Shown piece by piece: positions 43,978 through 51,998 of a DNA stretch of 64,000 nt. The stretch lies in contig JBDXGY010000006.1 of assembly GCA_039989895.1 (NCBI GenBank), positions 186,001 to 250,000 on the forward strand, written 5' to 3'. The position numbers and the translations under genes were made by a program. How positions within the stretch are numbered: position 1 is the stretch's first letter; the number at the start of each line of letters is the position of its first letter. The notes below the pieces were generated by a model. The model saw only the letters and a program-made list of their open reading frames with translations. It did not search any database and was not told the DNA's origin. The DNA comes from Hyphomicrobiales bacterium. Lineage in GTDB: Bacteria > Pseudomonadota > Alphaproteobacteria > Rhizobiales > JACESI01.

Positions 43978-44439
43978 ATGACGGACTGGCAGAAGGTTAG
44001 GGAGGATTATGAGGCAAAACTGAAAACGGTGAAGGATATATGTGCCGCTCACGGCATTAACAGTGTGGCTCTTTACAAAAGAGCGCAGGATGAAAACTGG
44101 GTGTTACGCAATGGCATGCGGCCTAAGCGGTTCAAAGATCACAACCAACTAGAAAATGGATCCAATCGTAAAGCGCTGATTGATAGGCTGTACAAGGTCT
44201 TTGATTGCCAAATGCGTGAGTTCGAGACGCATCTCGCACTCGCTGGTGACGAGGGCGTCAATGAAAAAGATGCGCGAACCCTTGGCTCGCTCGCTCGTAC
44301 ATTAGAAAAACTGATTGACTTGCGACAAGAAAATGAGGGCCAGAACAGAAACCAGAACAAAGAGGTAGATCTTGAGCGCCTTCGTGAGGAACTTGCGCGA
44401 CGACTTGAGCGCGTGTGCCCGAAAGGGAAAACTGAGTGA
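43978..44439 (+). CDS. GTA/phage small terminase-like protein
   Basis: A 153-residue soluble protein with an N-terminal helix-turn-helix region (VKDICAAHGINSVALYKRAQDENW) and a helical C-terminal half (TLGSLARTLEKLIDLRQENE). Its position and overlap with the large terminase gene (68 bases) match the small terminase (orfg1-like) of alphaproteobacterial GTAs, which picks DNA for packaging. The sequence itself does not contain a unique terminase motif, so the call leans on context. Confidence 0.62.
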   Translation: MTDWQKVREDYEAKLKTVKDICAAHGINSVALYKRAQDENWVLRNGMRPKRFKDHNQLENGSNRKALIDRLYKVFDCQMREFETHLALAGDEGVNEKDARTLGSLARTLEKLIDLRQENEGQNRNQNKEVDLERLREELARRLERVCPKGKTE

Positions 44440-45706
44440 TCTACTTGAGAGTTTTTCATCAGCTGATCTGGCAGCACTACTTTTTGACTGGCCTATCTGG
44501 GCTCGTGAAGATCAATTGCCACCTCTAGGTGATCGGTTGGTCTGGCTCATCATGGGCGGCAGAGGCGCTGGCAAAACACGCGCTGGTGCAGAATGGGTGC
44601 GCGGAATGGCGCTTGGCAAACCGCCTTTTTGCGGTCGATCCGTTGGCCGTATTGCTTTGATTGGCGAGACACTTGGCGATGTGCGCGATGTGATGATTGA
44701 AGGTGAATCCGGCATTCTTCGCATTCATCCCAAAAGCGAGCGTCCAGAATGGAAAAAGACAAAAGGACAGCTCGAGTGGAAAAATGGCGCGATTGCACAA
44801 ATTTTTTCTGCTGAAGACCCAGACAGTCTTCGCGGGCCGCAATTTGATGTGGCGTGGAGTGATGAGCTGTGTAAGTGGCGCCATGCGGAAGCAACATGGG
44901 ATATGCTTCAGTTCGGCCTGAGGCTTGGTGAACGCCCGCGCCAAATTGTAACCACCACGCCACGCCCTATACCGCTTTTGAAGCGGCTTTTGGCTGATGA
45001 ACGAACAAGGCTTTCAAAAGCTACAACGATGGCTAATGCAACGAATTTGGCTCCTGATTTTATAGATACAGTGCGTGCTCGTTATGGCGGCACGCGGCTT
45101 GGACGTCAGGAACTTGATGGCGAATTGATTGAAGATCGCGAAGATGCGCTTTGGCAACGCGACCAAATTGAGAAACTAAAAATCGCTATAGCACCACCGC
45201 TTGCCCGTGTTGTTGTTGCAATTGATCCGCCGGCAACATCGCACGCAAAATCCGATGCTTGTGGTTTGATTGTGGCTGGTGTGGATGAGCAGGGCATTGG
45301 TTATGTTTTAGCCGACGGAAGCAAGCGCTCGGTGACCCCGACTGAATGGGCAAGTCGCGCCGTTGAGCTTTATCATCGCTATCAAGCCGATCTGGTTTTA
45401 GCCGAGGTCAATCAGGGCGGCGAAATGGTCAATACTATTTTGGCGCAGGTCGATAAAACGGTCCCCGTGAAAGCGGTTAGGGCATCGCGCGGGAAATATA
45501 GTCGCGCAGAGCCTGTATCATATCTTTATGAGCGCGGGCTTGTGCGCCATATGGGTAGCCTGTCGAAACGTGAAGATGAGATGTGTGATTTTGGCCTTGA
45601 AGGGTTGTCGTCAGGCCGATCACCCGACCGACTGGATGCGCTTGTTTGGGCGTTGCACGAACTCATGTTGAAACCGGAAGCCGATCCGAAAATTCGGCGT
45701 ATGTGA
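44372..45706 (+). CDS. Phage/GTA large terminase (DNA-packaging ATPase)
   Basis: A 444-residue protein with Walker A LIMGGRGAGKTRAGAEW near residue 60 and Walker B FDVAWSDELC near residue 160. A nuclease domain has an acidic site in VVVAIDPPATSHAKSDACGL, and SPDRLDALVWAL ends the protein as in the GTA orfg2 family. It packages DNA into the particle. It starts with TTG at 44372, with GAGG six bases before, inside the small terminase gene. The reading frame is complete. Confidence 0.88.
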   Translation: MSAFVRNLRDDLSACARKGKLSDLLESFSSADLAALLFDWPIWAREDQLPPLGDRLVWLIMGGRGAGKTRAGAEWVRGMALGKPPFCGRSVGRIALIGETLGDVRDVMIEGESGILRIHPKSERPEWKKTKGQLEWKNGAIAQIFSAEDPDSLRGPQFDVAWSDELCKWRHAEATWDMLQFGLRLGERPRQIVTTTPRPIPLLKRLLADERTRLSKATTMANATNLAPDFIDTVRARYGGTRLGRQELDGELIEDREDALWQRDQIEKLKIAIAPPLARVVVAIDPPATSHAKSDACGLIVAGVDEQGIGYVLADGSKRSVTPTEWASRAVELYHRYQADLVLAEVNQGGEMVNTILAQVDKTVPVKAVRASRGKYSRAEPVSYLYERGLVRHMGSLSKREDEMCDFGLEGLSSGRSPDRLDALVWALHELMLKPEADPKIRRM

Positions 45707-45727
45707 TCTAAACCAACAGGAAAACAA

Positions 45728-46690
45728 ATGGGATTTTTTGAAAAACGCTTGAAAGGCGCAGGGCCCCTTGCGCATGGCAAGATGGAAACGCTCGACACCA
45801 AAGCATCGCAAACCGGCCCGATGGTTTATCTACAATCAAATGGACAACCAGTTTGGACGACGCGTGACTACGCCTCACTCGCCCGTGAAGGCTTCACCCG
45901 CAATGTGATTGCGTTTCGAGCCGTGCGTATGGTGGCTGAAGCGGCGGCGTCTGTTCCGTGGATGGTAAGTGAAAATGGGGATCGCCTTGATGATCATCCT
46001 ATTTTGGACGTCTTGAAAAATCCTAATGAACGACAATCAGGCTGTGAATTGATTGAGGCTCTTGTTTGCAATCTCCTCATTGCAGGCAATGCCTATATTG
46101 AGGGTGTGCAGATTGGTGAAGATCTTCGTGAACTTCATGCCTTGAGGCCTGATCGTATGAAAGTTGTGCCCGGTAGTGATGGATGGCCACAAGCCTATGA
46201 TTATGGCTTGGCAGGTCAATCCATACGTTTCGATCAAACACTGGATGATATCGCGCCAATTCTGCATCTTTCTTTCTATCATCCCCTTGATGATCATTAT
46301 GGATTTGCCCCCTTGGAAGCCGCACAGATGGCGCTTGATATTCATAATGTTGCCAGCGCATGGAATAAAGCGCTTTTAGATAATGCAGCGCGGCCTTCTG
46401 GTGCGCTTGTCTATCAAGGAGGAGAGGGCAACCTCACCGAGGAGCAATTTGATCGATTGAAAGAAGAGCTTGAAGCGAGTTTTCAAGGGGCAAAAAATGC
46501 TGGCCGGCCGCTCTTGCTTGAAGGTGGATTGGACTGGAAAGCTATGAGCCTATCCCCGCGTGATATGGATTTCTTTGAAGCGCGCAGCGCGTCTAGAAAA
46601 TGGCGACATCGAATTCTCGTGGATCCGTCGAACCCGCATCGACGGCGACCTTTGGGAAGTTCAAGACGTACCACTTGGCGAGGAGAGTGA
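45728..46690 (+). pseudogene. Truncated HK97-type portal protein (GTA orfg3-like)
   Basis: The frame matches HK97 portal proteins up to about residue 288: TRDYASLAREGFTRNVIAFRAVRMVAEAAA, DDHPILDVLKNPNE, ALDIHNVASAWNKALLDNAARPSGAL and LSPRDMDFFEARSAS. Portal proteins would continue with an Ala/Glu-rich helix for about 100 residues more. Instead, the next 31 residues (RKWRHRILVDPSNPHRRRP and on) are out-of-frame reading of tail-tip DNA and the frame stops at 46690. The gene is therefore truncated by a deletion. Confidence 0.85.
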
Positions 46691-46886
46691 AGAATATGTG
46701 GTCTCTATTTTAGGGGCTGATGCACCTTTGCGTTCGTTGTCTTCGAATGTACCCAATGCTCTTTATGAGCACTCATTACAGCTTAGCGACTTTGGCGAGG
46801 TGCCAAACAGCGCAACCATATCTGTAGCACAGGTAAGCGCATCAGAAGGGCCAGGCACCGCGCGCACCCAGATATTTGAATTTTAA
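46593..46886 (+). pseudogene. 3' remnant of a GTA tail-tip (orfg15, megatron-like) gene
   Basis: In the frame one base off the portal frame, the DNA encodes ARLENGDIEFSWIRRTRIDG, DLWEVQDVPLGEESEEYVV and ISVAQVSASEGPGTARTQIF, ending with TAA at 46884-46886. This matches my recollection of the C-terminal end of the large GTA tail-tip/baseplate protein (orfg15). No start codon of its own is evident and the 5' part of the gene is missing. The join with the portal fragment lies about 46580-46600. Confidence 0.8.
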
Positions 46887-46907
46887 AACCAACGAAAGGA
46901 AACTCTC

Positions 46908-47114
46908 ATGAATGAAACAAAACCTTGGTATTTTTCCCGCACCGTATGGGGTGCTTTAATTGCCATTGCTGCCAGTATTGGTGGTGCTTTTGGCATTATG
47001 CTTGGTGAGGTGGATCAGTCGGCGCTCACAGATGCAATTCTTCAAATGGTAGGCGCCGTTGGTGCCGTCGTGGCGCTTTACGGTCGATTATCAGCAAACC
47101 AAATCCTGCGTTGA
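46908..47114 (+). CDS. Holin-like small membrane protein
   Basis: A 68-residue protein beginning MNETKPWYFSRTVWGALIA with two membrane helices (WGALIAIAASIGGAFGIML, QMVGAVGAVVALYGRLSAN). The PWY-x-SRTVWG start and the GRLSAN end are seen in small proteins of phage/GTA lysis regions in Hyphomicrobiales that I consider holin-like. It is preceded by AAAGGAAA at six bases and overlaps the next gene's ATG by one base. Confidence 0.55.
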   Translation: MNETKPWYFSRTVWGALIAIAASIGGAFGIMLGEVDQSALTDAILQMVGAVGAVVALYGRLSANQILR

Positions 47115-47356
47115 TGGGGTCTCTCATTGGCCTTCTTATCTCTTTTATCAAAATTTTTGAGGCTTTCCTTGATATCAACGCGCGCCGAGATGAAGAGAGA
47201 CAAACGCGCCATGCTATACTCAGTTTGCAAAACTATAGGGAGCGGCTTGAGCGCTCTCTGCTTGCGCGGCGCCAAAGCCGGGCTGAACATAGTGGCGATG
47301 ATATCTCTGTTGATGGCAATGACAGCTTGCCAGACGATGGCTATCGTCGCGACTGA
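47114..47356 (+). CDS. Inner-membrane spanin (Rz)-like protein
   Basis: From the ATG at 47114, overlapping the previous stop, the product has 80 residues. One membrane helix (SLIGLLISFIKIFEAFL) is followed by a charged helical region (NARRDEERQTRHAILSLQNYRERLERSLL) and ends NDSLPDDGYRRD, resembling the end of Rz-type i-spanins. The family links the inner membrane to the outer during phage lysis. The overlap with a second frame coding for a lipoprotein is the typical Rz/Rz1 arrangement. Confidence 0.5.
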   Translation: MGSLIGLLISFIKIFEAFLDINARRDEERQTRHAILSLQNYRERLERSLLARRQSRAEHSGDDISVDGNDSLPDDGYRRD

Positions 47357-47480
47357 TTTGAGTTGCGATGTCTTCATGCCGATCACTTGGTCTAAGGAAG
47401 ATAGTATTCACACATCCAAACAAGTTCGTGAGCATAATGCTGCTTGGGTTTCTTTATGTGTTAATAATGTAAATAAATAA
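47190..47480 (+). CDS. Outer-membrane spanin (Rz1)-like lipoprotein
   Basis: The frame embedded in the i-spanin gene codes for a protein with MISLLMAMTAC, a lipoprotein signal, then CDVFMPITWSKEDSIH and QVREHNAAWVSLC, which is the pattern of small o-spanin or phage lipoproteins (DV-x-x-PI-x-x-SKxD, hN-x-x-W-x-x-C). The start is uncertain: ATG at 47190 or 47211, or the TTG at 47262, which gives a cleaner signal. It extends 124 bases beyond the i-spanin gene. Confidence 0.5.
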   Translation: MKRDKRAMLYSVCKTIGSGLSALCLRGAKAGLNIVAMISLLMAMTACQTMAIVATDLSCDVFMPITWSKEDSIHTSKQVREHNAAWVSLCVNNVNK

Positions 47481-47533
47481 AATAACTAAAATATAAGCCA
47501 TTCAGTTTTCATTCAGTCACAATCAGGCATTTT

Positions 47534-47842
47534 ATGTTGATGAAGACATTTAACGCAATCATAGTATCGCTCGCGATAGCTGCAAGCCTGCCAAGTGTGA
47601 CTTATGTTTCACATGCGCATGCAAAGGCTTGTTTGGGGCCTGCACAGCAACAGTGGGCTATTAATCATGGCAGAGCGAAGCGCTTTGGTGTGATTGCAAA
47701 ACGTGTGAGCAAACGTTTGAATGCCACAGTTCTAAATGGTCAACTTTGTAAGCGTGGTGGACGTTTAGTCTATATATTAACGGTGATAAATCATCGCGGT
47801 AAAACAAAACGTGCAGTTGTTGATGCTAAAAGTGGACGCTAG
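47534..47842 (+). CDS. feuN: FeuN-like small exported protein
   Basis: The 102-residue product has a signal peptide (IIVSLAIAASLPSVTYVSHAHAK) and a mature part with VLNGQLCKRGGRLVYILTV and AVVDAKSGR, which resembles a PepSY-like C-terminal half. In Sinorhizobium, FeuN is a small periplasmic protein coded upstream of feuPQ that restrains the sensor FeuQ. The position supports the call, the sequence alone only modestly. Starts at 47534 or the ATG at 47540. Confidence 0.6.
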   Translation: MLMKTFNAIIVSLAIAASLPSVTYVSHAHAKACLGPAQQQWAINHGRAKRFGVIAKRVSKRLNATVLNGQLCKRGGRLVYILTVINHRGKTKRAVVDAKSGR

Positions 47843-47922
47843 ATCGTTCAGCCCTAATGCACTAAGGTAATAAATCGCTTAAGAGCTGATTGAATAGAAA
47901 TTTCAAAGAGTATTAATGTCTC

Positions 47923-48591
47923 ATGCGCATTTTAGTAGTGGAAGACGATCAAGATCTAAATCGGCAGTTGGTAACGGCTTTGACTGATTCGGGTTATGCG
48001 GTGGATACCGTTTTTGATGGGGAAGAAGGGCATTTCCTTGGCGATACTGAGCCATATGACGCCGTTGTTCTCGATATTGGCCTACCTAAAAAAGATGGCA
48101 TCAGTGTATTAGAAGACTGGCGTCGCGCTGATCGCAATATGCCGGTTCTTATCTTAACCGCCCGCGATCGATGGAGCGATAAAGTGCAGGGCATTGACGC
48201 AGGCGCTGATGATTATGTAGCCAAACCCTTTCATATGGAGGAAGTGCTTGCACGGCTTCGCGCATTAACACGCAGAGCAAGCGGTCATGCTTCGAATGAA
48301 TTTGTTTGTGGCCCGGTAAGGCTTGATGCCAAAACAAGTCGGGTGAGCAATGGCAACGATGTGATCAAACTAACATCTCACGAATTTCGCGTTCTAAAGT
48401 ATTTGATGCATCATCCAGACCGGATTGTTTCAAGAACAGAACTCACCGAACATTTATACGATCAGGATTTTGATCGTGATTCTAATACGATTGAAGTGTT
48501 TGTAGGTCGCCTTCGCAAGAAGCTGGGAATTAACATCATAGAGACTGTGCGCGGGATGGGGTATCGGTTGAGCGAGCCAAATGACGTTTAA
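47923..48591 (+). CDS. feuP: OmpR-family response regulator (FeuP-like)
   Basis: A 222-residue response regulator. Receiver domain with Asp51 in AVVLDIGLPKKDG and a Lys in DDYVAKPFHME, then a winged-helix DNA-binding domain ending VRGMGYRL. It is followed by a kinase that overlaps it by 11 bases. In Sinorhizobium, FeuP responds to low osmolarity and controls cyclic glucan export. Call to FeuP from gene context and similarity in length. Confidence 0.8.
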   Translation: MRILVVEDDQDLNRQLVTALTDSGYAVDTVFDGEEGHFLGDTEPYDAVVLDIGLPKKDGISVLEDWRRADRNMPVLILTARDRWSDKVQGIDAGADDYVAKPFHMEEVLARLRALTRRASGHASNEFVCGPVRLDAKTSRVSNGNDVIKLTSHEFRVLKYLMHHPDRIVSRTELTEHLYDQDFDRDSNTIEVFVGRLRKKLGINIIETVRGMGYRLSEPNDV

Positions 48592-49942
48592 TTCACTTGC
48601 ACTCAGGCTTCTGTTTTCATCCATCTTATGGAGTATTTTAGCTCTTGTTGTTGCTGGTGTATTGCTGTCAGGCCTTTATCAGCAAAGTGTTGAACGGGGG
48701 TTTGATCAACGCCTCAATGTTTATCTGAAAATTCTTGTCGCTGCCCAAGCTGAAGCAGAAGATCCTATGCGCATGGAGCCGCCAACACTGACAGAACCAA
48801 ATTTTGATTTGGTCTTATCGGGTTGGTATTGGGAAATTACAAAACAATCTGGTGAGGTCATTGTTGCCTCAAGATCTCTGTTTGCGGAGCGCTTGCCAAA
48901 AATTACAATAGCAAAGTTAGGCCAAAACGAAGACGGGATTGCGTCATTTTATTCGCGTGGACCAGCCGGTAACACTTTGCGTATTGTTGCGCGTGAGATC
49001 AGCATGGAGAGTGATAAACCATTTCTGATTGCCGTGGCTGGCAACGCCACAGATATTAAACAAAATGTTGCGCAGTTTCGCCAACGTGTTTTCTTGACCC
49101 TAGCAGCCCTTGGTTTTCTTCTTGCCGTTTCAACCTTTGTTCAAGTCAAATGGGGGCTTCGGCCTTTGTCGCGCATTACCAATGGTTTGAATGATATTCG
49201 TGAAGGCCGTTCGGAAGATTTGCGGGGTTCATTCCCCAAAGAAATTGATCCCTTGGTTGCTGAGCTTAACGCATTGATTGGCTTTAATAAAAAGGTCGTC
49301 GAACGTGCTCGTACCCATGTTGGAAATTTAGCGCATGCTCTTAAAACGCCGATTAGCGTCTTGCGCAATGAGGCAAACGATTACGACACCACGCTTTCGG
49401 AAAAAGTGATAGAGCAAACCAATGCAATGCAATCACAAGTAAATTATCATCTGGACCGGGCGCAGATTATCGCTCGCTCAGGAATGCTCAGCACCGCTCA
49501 TCCTGTGAAACCTGTCGTTGAAGGTTTGGGGAGGGCGATGTCTAAGATATACAGAGACAAAAATGTTCACCTCACAATAAACATTGCGAATAACATGAAA
49601 TTTTCAGGAGAGCGGGAAGATCTTGAGCAAGCGCTTGGAAACTTGATTGATAATGCCTGCAAGTGGTCAAAAGACGAGGTTATTATTTCTGTCAGTAGTG
49701 ATGGCAAAGCGCTTGCCTTTGATATTGAGGATAACGGACCTGGTCTGACAGCGTCTGAACAGATACGTGCAATGAAGCGCGGTGAACGGCTTGATGAGCA
49801 CACGCCTGGTTCTGGTCTTGGACTCTCAATCGTACACGACTTAATGAATGCTTATAGTGGCACATTCACGATGGGGCGTTCCAGGTTGGGTGGGCTAAAA
49901 GCCACATTAATCTTCCGAATGCCGCAAAATATTGAAGAGTAA
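48581..49942 (+). CDS. feuQ: Sensor histidine kinase (FeuQ-like)
   Basis: A 453-residue kinase with two membrane helices (residues about 10-32 and 168-186), a periplasmic sensor region between them, a HAMP-like linker and a phosphorylation site His252 in HVGNLAHALKTPISVLRNEA. HATPase boxes NLIDNACKWSKD and TPGSGLGLSIV are present. The extracytoplasmic segment would sense the FeuN-like protein or osmotic state. It overlaps the regulator gene by 11 bases. Confidence 0.8.
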   Translation: MTFNSLALRLLFSSILWSILALVVAGVLLSGLYQQSVERGFDQRLNVYLKILVAAQAEAEDPMRMEPPTLTEPNFDLVLSGWYWEITKQSGEVIVASRSLFAERLPKITIAKLGQNEDGIASFYSRGPAGNTLRIVAREISMESDKPFLIAVAGNATDIKQNVAQFRQRVFLTLAALGFLLAVSTFVQVKWGLRPLSRITNGLNDIREGRSEDLRGSFPKEIDPLVAELNALIGFNKKVVERARTHVGNLAHALKTPISVLRNEANDYDTTLSEKVIEQTNAMQSQVNYHLDRAQIIARSGMLSTAHPVKPVVEGLGRAMSKIYRDKNVHLTINIANNMKFSGEREDLEQALGNLIDNACKWSKDEVIISVSSDGKALAFDIEDNGPGLTASEQIRAMKRGERLDEHTPGSGLGLSIVHDLMNAYSGTFTMGRSRLGGLKATLIFRMPQNIEE

Positions 49943-50030
49943 AAATCAATCATCATTATTTCAGCACTAATATTTCAGATTGTCGCCTTAGTTGCGGTCT
50001 ACTCAAACTGAAAATACAGAGGGTTTGGGA

Positions 50031-50492
50031 ATGATAAAAATGAGTCGTTTCATTGTCGCTGGTTTGCTTGCTGTTGCTTTGAGTGGATGCTCGAAGAGCA
50101 GCCCGCAAGGTTCAGATATAGATGCAGCTGCTTTGGTTGATAATCAGCCTGTTGCCGACAATCCAGTAAATGCTGTTGCAACGGAAGAAGATACGTCTTC
50201 GACAGAAACTCTGGGCACTTCTTTTATAGGGAAGCTTGAAGAGAGCGATTTAGCACGTTTTAAACAGGCGCAAACAACGGCGTTTCAGCAAGAACGTGGA
50301 GGTGTACCCATTGTGTGGCGCAATCCGGACACGAGCCATTCTGGTCAAGTAACAAGTGGACCGATATATACTATCAATGGCCGCCGTTGCCGAGATTTCA
50401 TTCAATTTATAACGATAGATGGTGCGCAAGAAAGCGATAACGGTGTGGCGTGCCAGCAATCTGATGGGGTATGGGCGTCTATCGCTTTGTAA
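50031..50492 (+). CDS. RT0821/Lpp0805-family surface lipoprotein
   Basis: From the ATG at 50031, with GAGGG seven bases before it, the product has 153 residues. The signal ends in a lipobox (AVALSGC), so it is a lipoprotein. The mature part ends with VWRNPDTSHSGQVTSGP, NGRRCRDFI and GVACQQSDGVWA, which is the RT0821/17-kDa-antigen-type domain. It is placed between the feu genes and degP, where rhizobia keep cycHJKL. Function unknown; outer membrane is likely. Confidence 0.72.
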   Translation: MIKMSRFIVAGLLAVALSGCSKSSPQGSDIDAAALVDNQPVADNPVNAVATEEDTSSTETLGTSFIGKLEESDLARFKQAQTTAFQQERGGVPIVWRNPDTSHSGQVTSGPIYTINGRRCRDFIQFITIDGAQESDNGVACQQSDGVWASIAL

Positions 50493-50621
50493 TTTTATCT
50501 ATAGCCTACCAACTTGAACGGCTTGTGTTATCGTGCGATTTAGGGTCAAGACACTAAAATTATTGCTCACGATGATCTTGTTTCATGGTGTCAAATATCA
50601 ATCAAAGCATAGGATTTCACC

Positions 50622-51854
50622 ATGGCATCTCCCTTGAAAGTAACATTTGACGGTTCTCTTGGTGCGGAGCTTGCTGGCAGGCTTGATTTACCGACAGGGC
50701 CTATTCGTGCTTATGCGTTGTTTGCACACTGCTTTACATGCTCAAAAGATATCTTTGCCGCCAAACGCATCGCCTCGCAGTTGTCTGCTCAAGGTATCGC
50801 AGTTTTGCGCTTTGATTTCACCGGTCTAGGCTCTAGCGATGGTGAGTTCTCAAACACCAATTTCTCTTCCAATATTCAAGACCTAATAAAAGCCGTTGAT
50901 TTCATGCGCCAGTCTTATGAGGCGCCTGCAATATTGATCGGTCATTCATTGGGCGGTGCAGCGGTTCTTGCGGCAGCCCCTCTTGTGCCGGAGGTCAAGG
51001 CCGTGGTGACTATCGGTGCACCGTCTGATGCGCATCATGTTACGCATAATTTTGGCTCTAATTTGGATACAATAGAAAAAGAGGGTGAAGTTAATCTTTC
51101 ACTTGCTGGTCGTCCCTTCACCATCAAAAAGCAATTCATTGATGATCTGCATAAAACCAGCGTCACACATAGTGCAGCAGATATGAAAAAAGCGCTGATG
51201 GTTATGCATTCACCGATTGATGAAACTGTGGGCATTGAAAATGCTGCCGAGATTTTTGCTGCCGCTAAACACCCCAAAAGCTTTGTCTCGCTTGATCATG
51301 CAGATCATCTTTTAACTCGAGCGGAAGATGCTTCTTATGCCGCAACTGTTATTGCAGCATGGGCATCGCGCTTTGTCGGTGGGGAAGAAACCGCAGATAT
51401 TAAGCACGAAGGTGGCGTGTTGGTATCAGAAACGGGGCAAGGTAAATTTCAAAACGCTATTCGCGCAGGCAAGCATCATTTGCTTGCGGATGAGCCAGTG
51501 AAAGTCGGCGGCTTGGACACTGGTCCTGGTCCTTATGATTACCTTGCCGCTTCGTTGGGTGCTTGCACCGCGATGACATTGCGTATGTATGCAGACTTCA
51601 AGAAACTTAAAATTGGCCGCATTTCAGTGGAAGTGAATCACGGTAAAATTTATGCGAAGGATTGCCATGAGTGTTCTGAGAGCATGATTGAAAAGGGCGG
51701 AAAAGTTGATCGCTTTGAGCGCTTAATTACCGTTGATGGTGAAATTGATAGTGCTATGCGAGAAAAATTGTTGGAAATTGCAGACAAATGCCCTGTCCAT
51801 AAAACGCTCGAAAAAGGGGCCGCAGTGGCAACGCAAGTAATTGAATTAAAATAA
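50622..51854 (+). CDS. Alpha/beta hydrolase fused to OsmC-family domain
   Basis: The 410-residue protein has an N-terminal hydrolase domain with the nucleophile elbow GHSLGGAAV and the catalytic Asp/His region LVMHSPIDETVG and DHADHLL. Residues 260 onward have the OsmC fold with GLDTGPGPYDYLAASLGACTAMTLRM and KCPVHKTLE, giving the two redox Cys of peroxiredoxin-type OsmC. Fusions of this kind occur in many Proteobacteria; they likely detoxify acyl or peroxide compounds. Cytoplasmic. Confidence 0.85.
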   Translation: MASPLKVTFDGSLGAELAGRLDLPTGPIRAYALFAHCFTCSKDIFAAKRIASQLSAQGIAVLRFDFTGLGSSDGEFSNTNFSSNIQDLIKAVDFMRQSYEAPAILIGHSLGGAAVLAAAPLVPEVKAVVTIGAPSDAHHVTHNFGSNLDTIEKEGEVNLSLAGRPFTIKKQFIDDLHKTSVTHSAADMKKALMVMHSPIDETVGIENAAEIFAAAKHPKSFVSLDHADHLLTRAEDASYAATVIAAWASRFVGGEETADIKHEGGVLVSETGQGKFQNAIRAGKHHLLADEPVKVGGLDTGPGPYDYLAASLGACTAMTLRMYADFKKLKIGRISVEVNHGKIYAKDCHECSESMIEKGGKVDRFERLITVDGEIDSAMREKLLEIADKCPVHKTLEKGAAVATQVIELK

Positions 51855-51998
51855 TAATAATGAACATTACGAAAATGTAATATTGCTGAAAGGCGTTGGT
51901 AAGGTTGTTTGCATCATAGTCGCAACGACCAACAAGCAATGTGTGATTCCCTGAGGGCTCATACGTTGTTTGCCACCTGCAATATGGAGCTTTTTTGC

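Noticed and set aside
46560-46690. The portal C-terminal end (residues 289-320) as a real protein variant
   Set aside because: These residues come from out-of-frame reading of DNA that in another frame matches the tail-tip protein.
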